Below the pieces are notes generated by a model. The model worked only from the letters and a program-made list of their open reading frames with translations, searched no databases and was not told where the DNA came from. 11,350 nucleotides of DNA, taken from NCBI GenBank assembly GCA_030598645.1, contig JAUVPN010000050.1, forward strand, positions 1-11,350. The letters are read 5' to 3'. Position numbers and translations under genes: made by a program. Below are positions 1-7,285 of the stretch, one piece after another. The stretch is from Hyphomicrobium sp. (GTDB lineage Bacteria > Pseudomonadota > Alphaproteobacteria > Rhizobiales > Hyphomicrobiaceae). Numbering within the stretch: the first letter of the stretch is position 1; every line of letters starts with the position of its first letter.

Positions 1-2
1 AA

Positions 3-254
3 GCTGTTACGGGCGACTATGGATGCGGCAAGGAAGTCGACAACTGGTTGAAGAAAGTCGCCAAGTCGCTAAAGCCAAAGCCAAAGCCCAAAAAGAAACC
101 GACTAAGAAATGGATACCGCCGAGCGAACGACGCAAGATTACGATGGCCCAGCTGCCGTCTGCATGCCGCCAAGTTCTCGATAGCCGTGGGAGCAAACTG
201 GCGGCAGAGGATGTGCCGTTAGTGAAGCAAGTGAAAACAACGGCGAACAAATAG
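3..254 (+). CDS. mepA: Penicillin-insensitive murein endopeptidase MepA, C-terminal fragment
   Basis: This frame is open from the window edge to TAG at 252-254, so it is the 3' end of a gene that starts to the left. The visible tail of about 83 residues begins with GDYGCGKEVDNWL, continues through a Lys/Pro-rich linker and ends with a LPSACRQVLDS segment. The order GDxCGxEL..W, Pro/Lys-rich linker, LPxxCxxxL is the C-terminal pattern of MepA (LAS metallopeptidase family). MepA is a periplasmic zinc enzyme that cuts D-alanyl-meso-diaminopimelyl cross-links in peptidoglycan. The catalytic domain with its zinc ligands lies outside the window, so activity cannot be judged. The two visible cysteines fit an exported protein. 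The assignment rests on the tail pattern from memory of the family. The stop codon directly abuts that of convergent msrA. Confidence 0.72.
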   Translation, partial: AVTGDYGCGKEVDNWLKKVAKSLKPKPKPKKKPTKKWIPPSERRKITMAQLPSACRQVLDSRGSKLAAEDVPLVKQVKTTANK

Positions 255-914
255 CTAGTCAGCCATATCTCCGATGGGGACTGGACAGGAGATGCCGGTT
301 CCGCCCAGGCCACAGTATCCATGCGCGACCTTTGACAGGTACTGCTGGTGATACTCCTCTGCGAAATAGAACTCAGGCGCTGGAACGACCTCGGTGGTGA
401 TAGAGCCGAAACCGCCTTCTGTTAGCATCTTCTGGTACTCGACTGTTGAGGCCTGTGCCATGGTATGTTGGGCCTCAGTAAATGTGTAGATACCAGAGCG
501 GTACTGCGTTCCAACATCGTTGCCCTGTCGCATGCCTTGCGTTGGGTCGTGGCTTTCCCAGAAGGTCTTGAGTAATTGCTCGTAGCTGATGCGTCTTGGA
601 TCGTAGACGATAAACACCACTTCGTTGTGGCCGGTAAGGCCTGAGCATACCTCTTCGTAGGTTGGATTAGGTGTTAACCCGCCCGCATACCCCACGGCGG
701 TGATCCAGATGCCGTCTTTGAGGTCCCAAAACTTACGTTCTGCACCCCAGAAGCATCCCATGCCGAACATTGCTTTCTCAGTAGCAGGCGGGTAGGGCCC
801 CTTTAGCGGACGGGAGAATACGTGGTGCTCCTTGGCTGTAGGAATTGAACTATCGCGGCCTGGAAGGGTTGTCTGAGCGGTTGGCATTTTGGTTTTCTTG
901 TCGCGCAAAAGCAT
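255..914 (-). CDS. msrA: Peptide-methionine (S)-S-oxide reductase MsrA
   Basis: MsrA reduces the S-epimer of methionine sulfoxide, free or in proteins, and is recharged by thioredoxin. The catalytic motif GCFWG is present (Cys54 from the start chosen here). It is followed by the family blocks [21 protein letters not shown] and QYRSGIY, and by the C-terminal [13 protein letters not shown] with two recycling cysteines (Cys201 and Cys210). Length is 219 residues, normal for the long E. coli-like form. The frame can be extended to a GTG at 923, but that GTG lies inside the sequence TAGGTGA, which forms a good Shine-Dalgarno 6-7 nt before ATG 914. I therefore take 914 as the start. A -10-like CTATAT lies on the minus strand at about 950-955. 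The gene stands alone and its stop touches the mepA stop. Confidence 0.95.
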   Translation of the reverse strand: MLLRDKKTKMPTAQTTLPGRDSSIPTAKEHHVFSRPLKGPYPPATEKAMFGMGCFWGAERKFWDLKDGIWITAVGYAGGLTPNPTYEEVCSGLTGHNEVVFIVYDPRRISYEQLLKTFWESHDPTQGMRQGNDVGTQYRSGIYTFTEAQHTMAQASTVEYQKMLTEGGFGSITTEVVPAPEFYFAEEYHQQYLSKVAHGYCGLGGTGISCPVPIGDMAD

Positions 915-1055
915 CGCAATCACCTAAGCTTTGGAACAGTTACGCACTTGATATAGTAACGGGCCAGAGATACCTGCAGGCCATCAGGGCCGCCCTCATG
1001 TTATCGTGATTGGCGGTCATGTTGCCAGGGTCTTGAGTATAGGGGAGTTAAGCCG

Positions 1056-1904
1056 ATGGCCGATGTCCTGGCAGCGATGGGGCAATCCGCGAAAGCAACG
1101 ACCGCGCCGAAGCCGGTGCGAACCGTGTATGAGTCCGGCGCGGGGCGCAAGCTGGCCTTCTCGTTTGTCTTTCTGCTGTTGCTTCCGTTCTTTGTCAGCC
1201 TGCCGGCGATGCTCTATTGGCGCATCTCGCAGGGCCATTGGGTCGGCACGATCGGGCTGATGATCTTGGCGGCCGGGTTCACGTTCATCATGTTCCTGGT
1301 AATCATCGAACTCATGCATTCGTTGCGCGCTCGCGTCGAGCTAGGCGACAAGTCGGTGAAGATGACGTTGCCCTCAGGCCGCGGCCCGACCCCGGTGCTG
1401 CGCTACGCGACGCGTGAAATCCCTTATGACCAGATCCAGGCAGTTGAAACGCGGCGGGAAGTATACGGCGGTTCAATCGCGCCAACTCTTCTTAAAGGTG
1501 CGCGCCTTATTCTGAACGACGGATCCCCGGTTCGGCTGGGCTATGTGAGCGAAGCGAACACGGATCCGTGCTTACCCTTTCCCGAAATTGCGCGTCAGAT
1601 TGCTGATCGCGCGGGCCTCGCTGTAAACGATCGTGGCAACGTGCGCCGTTCGATTCAAAAGAAATTCCTTGGCCTCAAGAAAGAGATCTTGGACGAGGAA
1701 GAAGGGCCAGTCGAGGAAGCCGAAATTGAGGCGCTCAATGAGAGTCATCACCGCTGGGTAATGCGATTGATCGGTCTTCTTGGCGTGCTGATTGTGCTCG
1801 GCATTGCCGTCGATATCATTTTTCCGCCGAGCAGCGGTCTGCCGCCTGCGCTAACGAGCCTAAAGTCGTTCGTTATTCCCGCCGATACGTCCCTTGGAAA
1901 TTAA
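1056..1904 (+). CDS. Uncharacterised three-helix membrane protein
   Basis: The 282-residue product has a clear ribosome site (AGGGGAG at 1041-1047, 8 nt before ATG). Three hydrophobic segments are visible: residues about 33-55, 63-86 and 235-256. Between helices 2 and 3 lies a soluble region of about 150 residues. Its first half (about 92-165) alternates short hydrophobic strands with turns (VELGDKSVKM, IPYDQIQAVETRREVYG, ARLILNDGSPVRLGY), as in small beta-rich or bacterial PH-like domains attached to membranes; this fold guess is inference. Residues 205-228 are highly charged and Glu-rich and could form a helix. The C-terminus after helix 3 is short. No catalytic motif is visible and I do not recognise a named family. 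Codon use resembles its neighbours, and the SD and length make it a real gene. Confidence 0.85.
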   Translation: MADVLAAMGQSAKATTAPKPVRTVYESGAGRKLAFSFVFLLLLPFFVSLPAMLYWRISQGHWVGTIGLMILAAGFTFIMFLVIIELMHSLRARVELGDKSVKMTLPSGRGPTPVLRYATREIPYDQIQAVETRREVYGGSIAPTLLKGARLILNDGSPVRLGYVSEANTDPCLPFPEIARQIADRAGLAVNDRGNVRRSIQKKFLGLKKEILDEEEGPVEEAEIEALNESHHRWVMRLIGLLGVLIVLGIAVDIIFPPSSGLPPALTSLKSFVIPADTSLGN

Positions 1905-1934
1905 TAGTCAGGACCCACCGTGTATGCGGCCGCA

Positions 1935-2249
1935 TCAATTTATATGGACTTTGAGACTGTGGCGGTGGCGGCCCAGATAGCCGCAAAGAATTGCCAGTAA
2001 GCCAAACAAGACGAACGTAGGCAAATTCAAAAAACTCAAGACAACTGTCTTCCAGACCCATGCGGGTGTGGATTGGACGATAGCCGTTTGCGTAGCTTCG
2101 AGCGAAACTGGGGCAAGCTCTTTCCAGTGATCGATCACGCTCGTTGCCTCGAAGGGGCCTGTGCCGTTCCAGGCAGGCGTGGCGTCGGTGACAAGCGCCA
2201 CTACGGCAACCAGAGCGAACAGGGAAGCGAGAAAGCGCAAAGCAGCCAT
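1935..2249 (-). CDS. Small uncharacterised membrane protein
   Basis: The 104-residue product starts at ATG 2249, preceded by AAGGAG (2261-2266 on the minus strand) at 11 nt. The N-terminus (residues 4-20, LRFLASLFALVAVVALV) is an uncleaved anchor or a signal peptide. A soluble stretch of about 45 residues follows (TPAWNGTGPFEATS...), then a second hydrophobic segment at about residues 70-92 (VVLSFLNLPTFVLFGLLAIL). The C-terminus is basic (GRHRH), which suggests that end faces the cytoplasm and the central loop faces the periplasm. Similar short proteins with a terminal GYxGRxR motif occur in Rhizobiales, but I know of no function. It lies 74 bp downstream of the mutase gene on the same strand, so co-transcription is possible. 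It converges with the other unknown membrane gene across a 30-bp gap. Confidence 0.75.
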   Translation of the reverse strand: MAALRFLASLFALVAVVALVTDATPAWNGTGPFEATSVIDHWKELAPVSLEATQTAIVQSTPAWVWKTVVLSFLNLPTFVLFGLLAILCGYLGRHRHSLKVHIN

Positions 2250-2323
2250 GAGGCGCAGTTCTCCTTTGCAGTTACCTCAAGTTGCGCACGAATTACGGCG
2301 GATTGCCCGCCCCGCGCAAGCCA

Positions 2324-4255
2324 TCACCTTATGCTCAAGGTCTTATGTAGACTTTGTAGCGTCGCGACGGCGTCTTGACCGGCAAAAAGAAAACCATCGA
2401 TTCCGGCAGCCTTCAGCGCTGCCTCTTTGTTCCCAGGATGCCCTGCCATCAGCACCGTTGTGGCACCCGCTACTTTGAGAGATTTCGCGGCGGCCTCGGC
2501 CTGATCTGCGTAAATCGCATCAGACGAACATAGACAGGCTACACTTGCACCCGACTCTGTGAATGCGGCAGTAGCCGCGTCTACGTCCTTGTAGCCGTCA
2601 CAGTTGAGACCTTCAATGCCCCCAGCAGCAAGGAAGTTCCAAACCCACGTCGATCGCGTGTTGTGGTCGACGATATCGCCAAGGTTTGCCAAGAATACGC
2701 ACGGTTGTTTGCCTGTCTTGGTGAGAACTGCGTCAGCGTCGTCGCGCAGTGCTTCAAACGCTTCGCCCAAACGGTGGGGTGCTAATGCTCGCACGTGTTG
2801 ATTTCCGCAGATCACCGGCGCTTTCGCGTGCGGTGTAACCTTGACGCCGTCATCGGCCAGCAATGGAAAGACGGAAACGCCGGTGAGCGGTGTCGTCCAC
2901 TTTGCAATCGACGTACTGCGAGTATCCGCGGTGCGCGCGATCTGGTCTTGCAGGTATCCGGAAGAAAGAGTTGCAGCGAGGCCGCCCTTGGCCTCGATTT
3001 CCTGGAATAGGGCCCAAGACTTTTTCGCCAGCTCGTCGGTGAGCTTTTCCACGTACCAGGAGCCACCGGCTGGATCGATCACGCGTCCTAGAGAAGACTC
3101 TTCTTGCAAGACAACGTGGGTGTTGCGTGCTATGCGCCGCGCAAAGCGGTCAGGTGAGCCCAGTGACCATGTGTAGGGCAGAATGGTGATCGCGTCAGCA
3201 CCGCCGAAGGCCGCGCCCGCGCAGGCTACCGTTGTGCGCAACATGTTCGTCCACGGATCGCGCTTGGCCATCATGCGCTCCGACGACACGGCAGTGATAT
3301 GCATGTTGATTGGCGAGGCATTGGAGGCTTCGCCGATACGAGCAAGGATACGGCGTGCGGCGCGTATCTTCGCAGCGCCGAGGAATAGATCGGTGTCGAC
3401 TGATAGTGCGAAAGCGATATTTCTGAACGCGTCCTCGGCCGCAGTGCCGGCTGCCTCGAAGGCGCGCAAATAGCTAACAAGCGTAGCAGCAAGAAAAGCT
3501 AGCTCTTGCGCCTCGCTGGCACCTGCCTCGTGTGGAATAGTTGCGTCGACGAGGACGCTCGTAAGCTTGGATTCGCGACTCCGCGCTTTGGCTGCAAGAT
3601 TGATAGTCTCGGAGAGCGCAACCTCAAGCGGTGCCCAGGTGCTGCCGAAGCGCGTGAACGTGCCTAATGGATCAATGTTGAGGTGACCCCGGACAGTGCC
3701 GGGCTTGAAACCAAGAGTTGAAAGTGCGCCTAGAAAATGACGCGCGGTATCCGCGCCGGCCAGGCCACCCTTGAGTTGGATCGGTGCGTAGTCGAGATAG
3801 ACGCCGGCCAGCGTGGTAGCCATGTCGGCGGGGCTCGTTATCTTGATCCCGAACTGACCCGGGCTCTCGATCTGCAGCACAATGCCGTTGGCACCTCCTT
3901 CCAGTTCTTCCAGGATGCACTTATTGGCCGCGGTTGGATCAGGCTCGCTCAAACGTTGGTGGATCTGCCAGCCAAGTCCGTCAGGTTGTGCGTTCGTGCC
4001 CCGTGTAAAGGGTGCAGCCCCCGGCATTGCTGCCGCCGCGCCTTTGAGCTCATCGGCGCGCGTGTAAAGAGGCTCGATGCGCAATCCATCAGCGGAACGC
4101 GAAACGAGCCGCTTGTCGAAGTCGGCACCTTTGAGTGCCTTTTCAACAAGCTGGCGCCAAATGTCGTAAGTGCCGGGCTCAAAGCTGCTGGCAAGGGCGC
4201 GCAGTGCAGGATGTTCCGTCATAGTCTCGAGGTCCTCGCTGGCCCTCATCATCAT
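2324..4255 (-). CDS. mutA: Methylmalonyl-CoA mutase, small (beta) subunit
   Basis: The 643-residue product matches the small subunit of the heterodimeric methylmalonyl-CoA mutase, which interconverts methylmalonyl-CoA and succinyl-CoA in propionate metabolism. A TIM-barrel-like mutase domain spans about residues 30-480. It includes the family block at 300-405 (RRILARIGEAS, MMAKRDPWTNMLR, GGADAITILPY, DPAGGSWYVE). A flavodoxin-like cobalamin-type domain spans about 485-643. The adenosylcobalamin-binding DxHxxG motif is absent from that domain (CSSDAIYADQ occupies the region), as expected for the non-catalytic subunit that supports the large one. The start is uncertain: three consecutive ATGs at 4247-4255 follow AGAGG, while ATG 4222 (MTEHPALRAL) follows GAGGA by 10 nt and would give 632 residues. 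No large subunit (mutB), MeaB chaperone or epimerase gene lies in the window. Confidence 0.9.
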   Translation of the reverse strand: MMMRASEDLETMTEHPALRALASSFEPGTYDIWRQLVEKALKGADFDKRLVSRSADGLRIEPLYTRADELKGAAAAMPGAAPFTRGTNAQPDGLGWQIHQRLSEPDPTAANKCILEELEGGANGIVLQIESPGQFGIKITSPADMATTLAGVYLDYAPIQLKGGLAGADTARHFLGALSTLGFKPGTVRGHLNIDPLGTFTRFGSTWAPLEVALSETINLAAKARSRESKLTSVLVDATIPHEAGASEAQELAFLAATLVSYLRAFEAAGTAAEDAFRNIAFALSVDTDLFLGAAKIRAARRILARIGEASNASPINMHITAVSSERMMAKRDPWTNMLRTTVACAGAAFGGADAITILPYTWSLGSPDRFARRIARNTHVVLQEESSLGRVIDPAGGSWYVEKLTDELAKKSWALFQEIEAKGGLAATLSSGYLQDQIARTADTRSTSIAKWTTPLTGVSVFPLLADDGVKVTPHAKAPVICGNQHVRALAPHRLGEAFEALRDDADAVLTKTGKQPCVFLANLGDIVDHNTRSTWVWNFLAAGGIEGLNCDGYKDVDAATAAFTESGASVACLCSSDAIYADQAEAAAKSLKVAGATTVLMAGHPGNKEAALKAAGIDGFLFAGQDAVATLQSLHKTLSIR

Positions 4256-4501
4256 TCGCCTCTGTCCGGCGTGCTCCAGTGCATTCTATAATCGCTCAGA
4301 GCGAGGCTGCGCACGCCCAAAACGCAAGTTGTAGCCTACCGCGTCGCTTCAACGCGGCAGGTCCTTATCACTACTAGGGCGCCCATAGTTCGTCCCAGGT
4401 CGGCCATGCAACTGATGTTTGCAATGGCCTGGCTCCCATGCCAAGACGCGATTGCGGCTTAATGAGTCGCGAGTTTCCCATACTTAAAGCCGGAGACAGC
4501 C

Positions 4502-5986
4502 ATGAGCCAGTCGGTGATGCAGGACGGTAAGATCTTCGTCGGCAAGAGCGTCAAGCCCGAGTATCTGGACCTGCCATTGGCAAACCGGCATGGACTGGTT
4601 ACCGGTGCCACCGGTACGGGCAAGACCGTCACATTACAGATTTTGGCCGAAGGATTCTCGCGGGCAGGCGTCCCTGTGTTTGCCGCCGATATAAAAGGCG
4701 ATCTTTCCGGCATGGCCGCAAAAGGTGAGCCCAAAGACTTCATTGCGAAACGTGCTGAGCTGGTTGGGTTAGAGAATTTCGAATACGAGGCAAGCCCGAC
4801 GGTTTTCTGGGACGTTTTCGGCGAGATGGGAATTCCTGTACGCGCGACCGCCAATGACATGGGCCCTTTGCTTCTATCGCGCATGTTAGAACTCAACGAC
4901 GTGCAGGAAGGTGTGCTCAACGTCGCATTCCGAGTGGCAGCTGACGATAAATTACCATTGCTGAACCTCGCCGATCTGCGCGCCATTATCTATCACGTGG
5001 CCGAGCGTTCCAAGGAACTGTCCACCAAGTACGGGAATATTGCAACCAGTTCCGTCGGTGCGATTCAACGACGTCTGTTGGTGCTGGAAGAGCAGGGCGC
5101 CAAGGAATTCTTCGGCGAGCCCGCACTCAAGATTCAGGATTTCATTCGCACTAGCCCCGACGGCCGTGGGGTGGTCAACGTTCTCGCTGCTGATAAGCTG
5201 ATGGAGAAGCCGCGGCTTTATGCAACGTTCCTATTGTGGATGCTAACCAAGCTGTGGCAGACGCTGCCCGAGGTTGGCGACCAGCCTAAGCCCAAGCTAG
5301 TGTTCTTCTTCGATGAGGCACATTTGCTCTTTGATGATGCGCCGGACGCGCTGATGGATCGCGTGGAACAGATTGCGCGCCTGGTCCGCTCAAAAGGCGT
5401 CGGCATCTACTTCGTTACGCAGAACCCTTTGGACGTGCCCAACTCGGTGTCGGCCCAGCTTGGCAACCGTGTTCAGCACGCCTTGCGTGCCTACACGCCC
5501 AAAGAGCAGCGCGCGGTGAAGGCCGCAGCGGAGACGTTTCGACCCAACCCGGAGATCGATACGGAACGGGCAATCCTAGAACTCAAGGTCGGTGAGGCGC
5601 TGGTCTCAATGCTGCATAACAAGGGTGAGCCCTCGATCGTGCAGCGCACGATGATCCGCCCGCCGCAAAGCCAAATTGGTCCGCTTTCGGTTGCACAGAG
5701 ACGTACTGCCATTTTTGGCAGTACGCTCTACGATACGTATAAGGATGACGTGGACCGCGAGAGCGCATACGAGATTTTGCAACGCCGCGCTAAGGAAGCA
5801 CCTAAAGAGCCAGATGGAACAAGTGGCGGCTGGCTCGATTCGATCTTCGGAGGCACCCGTGGGCCGACTGGCCGCCGCCGCCGGGGTTTGGGGGACATGA
5901 TCAGCCGCGATTTGCAGCGTTCCATCTCGCGGACCGTTGCATCGACGATCAGAGACATTATCCGTCGATCAATCAGGGGGCGCTGA
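4502..5986 (+). CDS. HerA-like ATPase (DUF853 / YjgR family)
   Basis: The 494-residue product is a P-loop ATPase of the HerA/FtsK clan, family DUF853 (helicase HerA-like C-terminal; E. coli YjgR is a member). Visible motifs are Walker A GATGTGKT (residues 35-42) and Walker B VFFFDEAH (267-274). A sensor region follows, with RSKGVGIYFVTQNP and then GNRVQHALRAYTPKEQRAVK. The C-terminus from about 440 is Gly/Arg-rich and strongly basic (GRRRRGLGD, then SRTVASTIRDIIRRSIRGR), which could bind nucleic acid or membrane; that is inference. The start has GGAG 6 nt upstream. The cellular role of DUF853 proteins is not established. No NurA-like nuclease sits next to it, which argues against an archaeal-type HerA-NurA pair. 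A cytochrome gene follows 85 bp downstream on the same strand. Confidence 0.92.
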   Translation: MSQSVMQDGKIFVGKSVKPEYLDLPLANRHGLVTGATGTGKTVTLQILAEGFSRAGVPVFAADIKGDLSGMAAKGEPKDFIAKRAELVGLENFEYEASPTVFWDVFGEMGIPVRATANDMGPLLLSRMLELNDVQEGVLNVAFRVAADDKLPLLNLADLRAIIYHVAERSKELSTKYGNIATSSVGAIQRRLLVLEEQGAKEFFGEPALKIQDFIRTSPDGRGVVNVLAADKLMEKPRLYATFLLWMLTKLWQTLPEVGDQPKPKLVFFFDEAHLLFDDAPDALMDRVEQIARLVRSKGVGIYFVTQNPLDVPNSVSAQLGNRVQHALRAYTPKEQRAVKAAAETFRPNPEIDTERAILELKVGEALVSMLHNKGEPSIVQRTMIRPPQSQIGPLSVAQRRTAIFGSTLYDTYKDDVDRESAYEILQRRAKEAPKEPDGTSGGWLDSIFGGTRGPTGRRRRGLGDMISRDLQRSISRTVASTIRDIIRRSIRGR

Positions 5987-6071
5987 GTCGCGATTTTGTG
6001 CGCTTCAACATTACGATCGTGCTGCGGACCAACAAGCGCGGCAGATTGAGTACGCGCTTAGGGGACGTCCA

Positions 6072-6431
6072 ATGAAGAATGCCTTAAAGTCAGTTGCAGT
6101 GTTGTGCGCCCAGATTCTGTTGACAGGAACGGCGTTTGCACAAACTGGTGATGGCGCCATTGCCCAAGGCCGTGTGCTAATTGAGGAGAATTGCGGGCGT
6201 TGCCATGCGATTGGGCAGGAGGACAAAAGCCCGCATGCCGTAGCTCCGCCCTTTCGGATCGTCGTGACGCGCTATCCGCCACGAACACTTGCAGAGGCGC
6301 TGGCGGAGGGCATTGTCTCAGGGCATCCCGATATGCCTGAGTTTGTCTTCAAGACGCCGGAGATAGAAGCCATTATTGCCTATCTTGACAGTCTCAAACG
6401 GGCCGGGGACGACCCGCCCCAAAAAGATTGA
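6072..6431 (+). CDS. Small exported c-type cytochrome
   Basis: I start the gene at ATG 6072, not at an in-frame start 135 nt further upstream. AGGGGA (6060-6065) lies 6 nt before this ATG, and the product then begins with a proper signal peptide (basic MKNALK, hydrophobic core, cleavage after AFA at residue 23). The 119-residue precursor has one haem-attachment motif, CGRCH (Cys41, Cys44, His45). Met88 in HPDMPEF is the likely sixth iron ligand, and a typical C-terminal helix ends IIAYLDSLK. The mature form of about 96 residues is a periplasmic class-I-like monohaem electron carrier. Its redox partner is not indicated by the neighbours. Co-directional with the DUF853 ATPase gene; transcription probably stops at the hairpin that follows. 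Confidence 0.92.
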   Translation: MKNALKSVAVLCAQILLTGTAFAQTGDGAIAQGRVLIEENCGRCHAIGQEDKSPHAVAPPFRIVVTRYPPRTLAEALAEGIVSGHPDMPEFVFKTPEIEAIIAYLDSLKRAGDDPPQKD

Positions 6432-6450
6432 AGAAAGCATCTTACGGACA

Positions 6451-6488
6451 TGCAAACGGCGCCCCAGCATTCTGGGGCGCCGTTTGCA
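6451..6488. terminator. Perfect 16-bp hairpin between convergent genes
   Basis: The arms at 6451-6466 and 6473-6488 are perfectly complementary and enclose a 6-nt loop (GCATTC). The core is very GC-rich (GGCGCCCC against GGGGCGCC). It sits 19 nt after the cytochrome stop and 30 nt beyond the sod stop, so it probably ends transcription of both genes. Neither side has a run of T longer than three close to the stem, so strict factor-independent termination is less certain. It may also serve to protect the 3' ends of the transcripts. Confidence 0.75.
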
Positions 6489-6518
6489 AATAATGATCTG
6501 GGGAGTGTGGTGCGGAAG

Positions 6519-7109
6519 TCAGGCCGCCAGCGCTTCGACATGCTCCCAGTTTACGAGGTTGTCAAACCAGGCTTCCAGGTACTTTGGCCGCGCATTACGA
6601 TAATCGATGTAATAGCTGTGTTCCCAAACGTCGCAGCCGAGAATGGGTTGCGTGCCGTGCATAAGGGGGTTCTCACCGTTCGGTGTTTTCATTACCGCGA
6701 GTTTGCCATCTTTAATTACAAGCCAGGCCCAGCCTGAACCGAATTGCGTTTTGCCGGCCTCGATGAAGTCGTTGCGCACTTTGTCGTAGCCGCCAAAGTC
6801 GGCTACGAGCTTCTCAATTTTGCCTGGCAGCTTATTGCCGCCTCCGCTCTTCTTCATCCACTGCCAAAAATGGATGTGATTGAAGTGCTGCCCCACGTTG
6901 TTGATGATCGGTTGGTCCTTATTGACCAGCACTTCCTTGCAGATTTCCTCAACGCTCTTGCCCTCGTATCTCGAGCCTGGGACCAGCTTATTGGCCATAT
7001 CAACATAGGCTTGGTGGTGCTTGTCGTGGTGAAACTGCAGCGTTTCCGCCGACATGTATGGCTCAAGCGAGTCATAGGCATAGGGGAGGGGTGGGAGTGT
7101 GAAAGTCAT
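6519..7109 (-). CDS. sodB: Superoxide dismutase, Fe/Mn family (probably iron type)
   Basis: This enzyme dismutates superoxide to hydrogen peroxide and oxygen. The start is ATG 7109, with GAGG about 8 nt upstream and the family N-terminus FTLPPLPYAYDSLEPYMS. An extension of the frame upstream (to 7292) has no family character. The product is 196 residues, standard for a cytosolic enzyme. Metal ligands by alignment are His27 (FHHDKHH), His78 (QHFNHIHFW), and Asp160 and His164 (DVWEHSYYIDYRN). The outer-sphere glutamine is Gln74 in the first half (GQHFNH), as in iron enzymes such as E. coli SodB; manganese enzymes have Gly there and supply the Gln from the C-terminal half. A cambialistic enzyme is not excluded. 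No signal peptide is present. It converges with the cytochrome gene. Confidence 0.95.
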   Translation of the reverse strand: MTFTLPPLPYAYDSLEPYMSAETLQFHHDKHHQAYVDMANKLVPGSRYEGKSVEEICKEVLVNKDQPIINNVGQHFNHIHFWQWMKKSGGGNKLPGKIEKLVADFGGYDKVRNDFIEAGKTQFGSGWAWLVIKDGKLAVMKTPNGENPLMHGTQPILGCDVWEHSYYIDYRNARPKYLEAWFDNLVNWEHVEALAA

Positions 7110-7187
7110 ATTTGAGGCCTCAATGCGATTGGCGGTGCCGGAACCGGGATGGGAGCAGGAACGGCCGGAAACGTACCGGCTTGCTAA

Positions 7188-7199
7188 TTTGAAATCAAA
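7188..7199. promoter_or_regulatory. Inverted repeat upstream of sodB
   Basis: TTTGA-AA-TCAAA is a perfect 5+2+5 inverted repeat 79-90 bp before the sodB start, in the only stretch that can hold its promoter (between the sodB start and the minus-strand terminator at 7241-7285). A weak minus-strand promoter, TTGATT-N17-TACGTT, overlaps it. It could be an operator, but it does not match a Fur, Irr or OxyR site that I know, and short AT-rich repeats arise by chance. Confidence 0.25.
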
Positions 7200-7240
7200 C
7201 GGCACTTTTTCGATAAGAAATCGGATTTGGGCCCGTCGTC

Positions 7241-7285
7241 CAAAAACAAGAAAGGGCGCAGCGACCCTGAGCGCTGCGCCCCTTT
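7241..7285 (-). terminator. Factor-independent terminator on the minus strand, no gene feeding it
   Basis: Arms 7254-7263 (GGGCGCAGCG) and 7272-7281 (CGCTGCGCCC) form a perfect 10-bp GC-rich stem with an 8-nt loop. Read on the minus strand the stem is followed at once by TTTCTTGTTTTT; read on the plus strand only TTT follows. It should therefore stop transcripts moving leftward into sodB. No convincing minus-strand protein gene lies to its right. Confidence 0.7.

Noticed and set aside
1924..1935. 12-bp palindrome ATGCGGCCGCAT between the converging membrane genes
   Set aside because: It has no loop for a useful hairpin and no T tract; likely chance in GC-rich DNA.
3737..4291. 184-codon plus-strand frame opposite mutA
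   Set aside because: It is a shadow of the strongly supported mutase gene, caused by codon bias in a GC-rich sequence.
5937..6071. 45-residue N-terminal extension of the cytochrome
   Set aside because: It overlaps the end of the ATPase gene and would bury the signal peptide; ATG 6072 has its own ribosome site.
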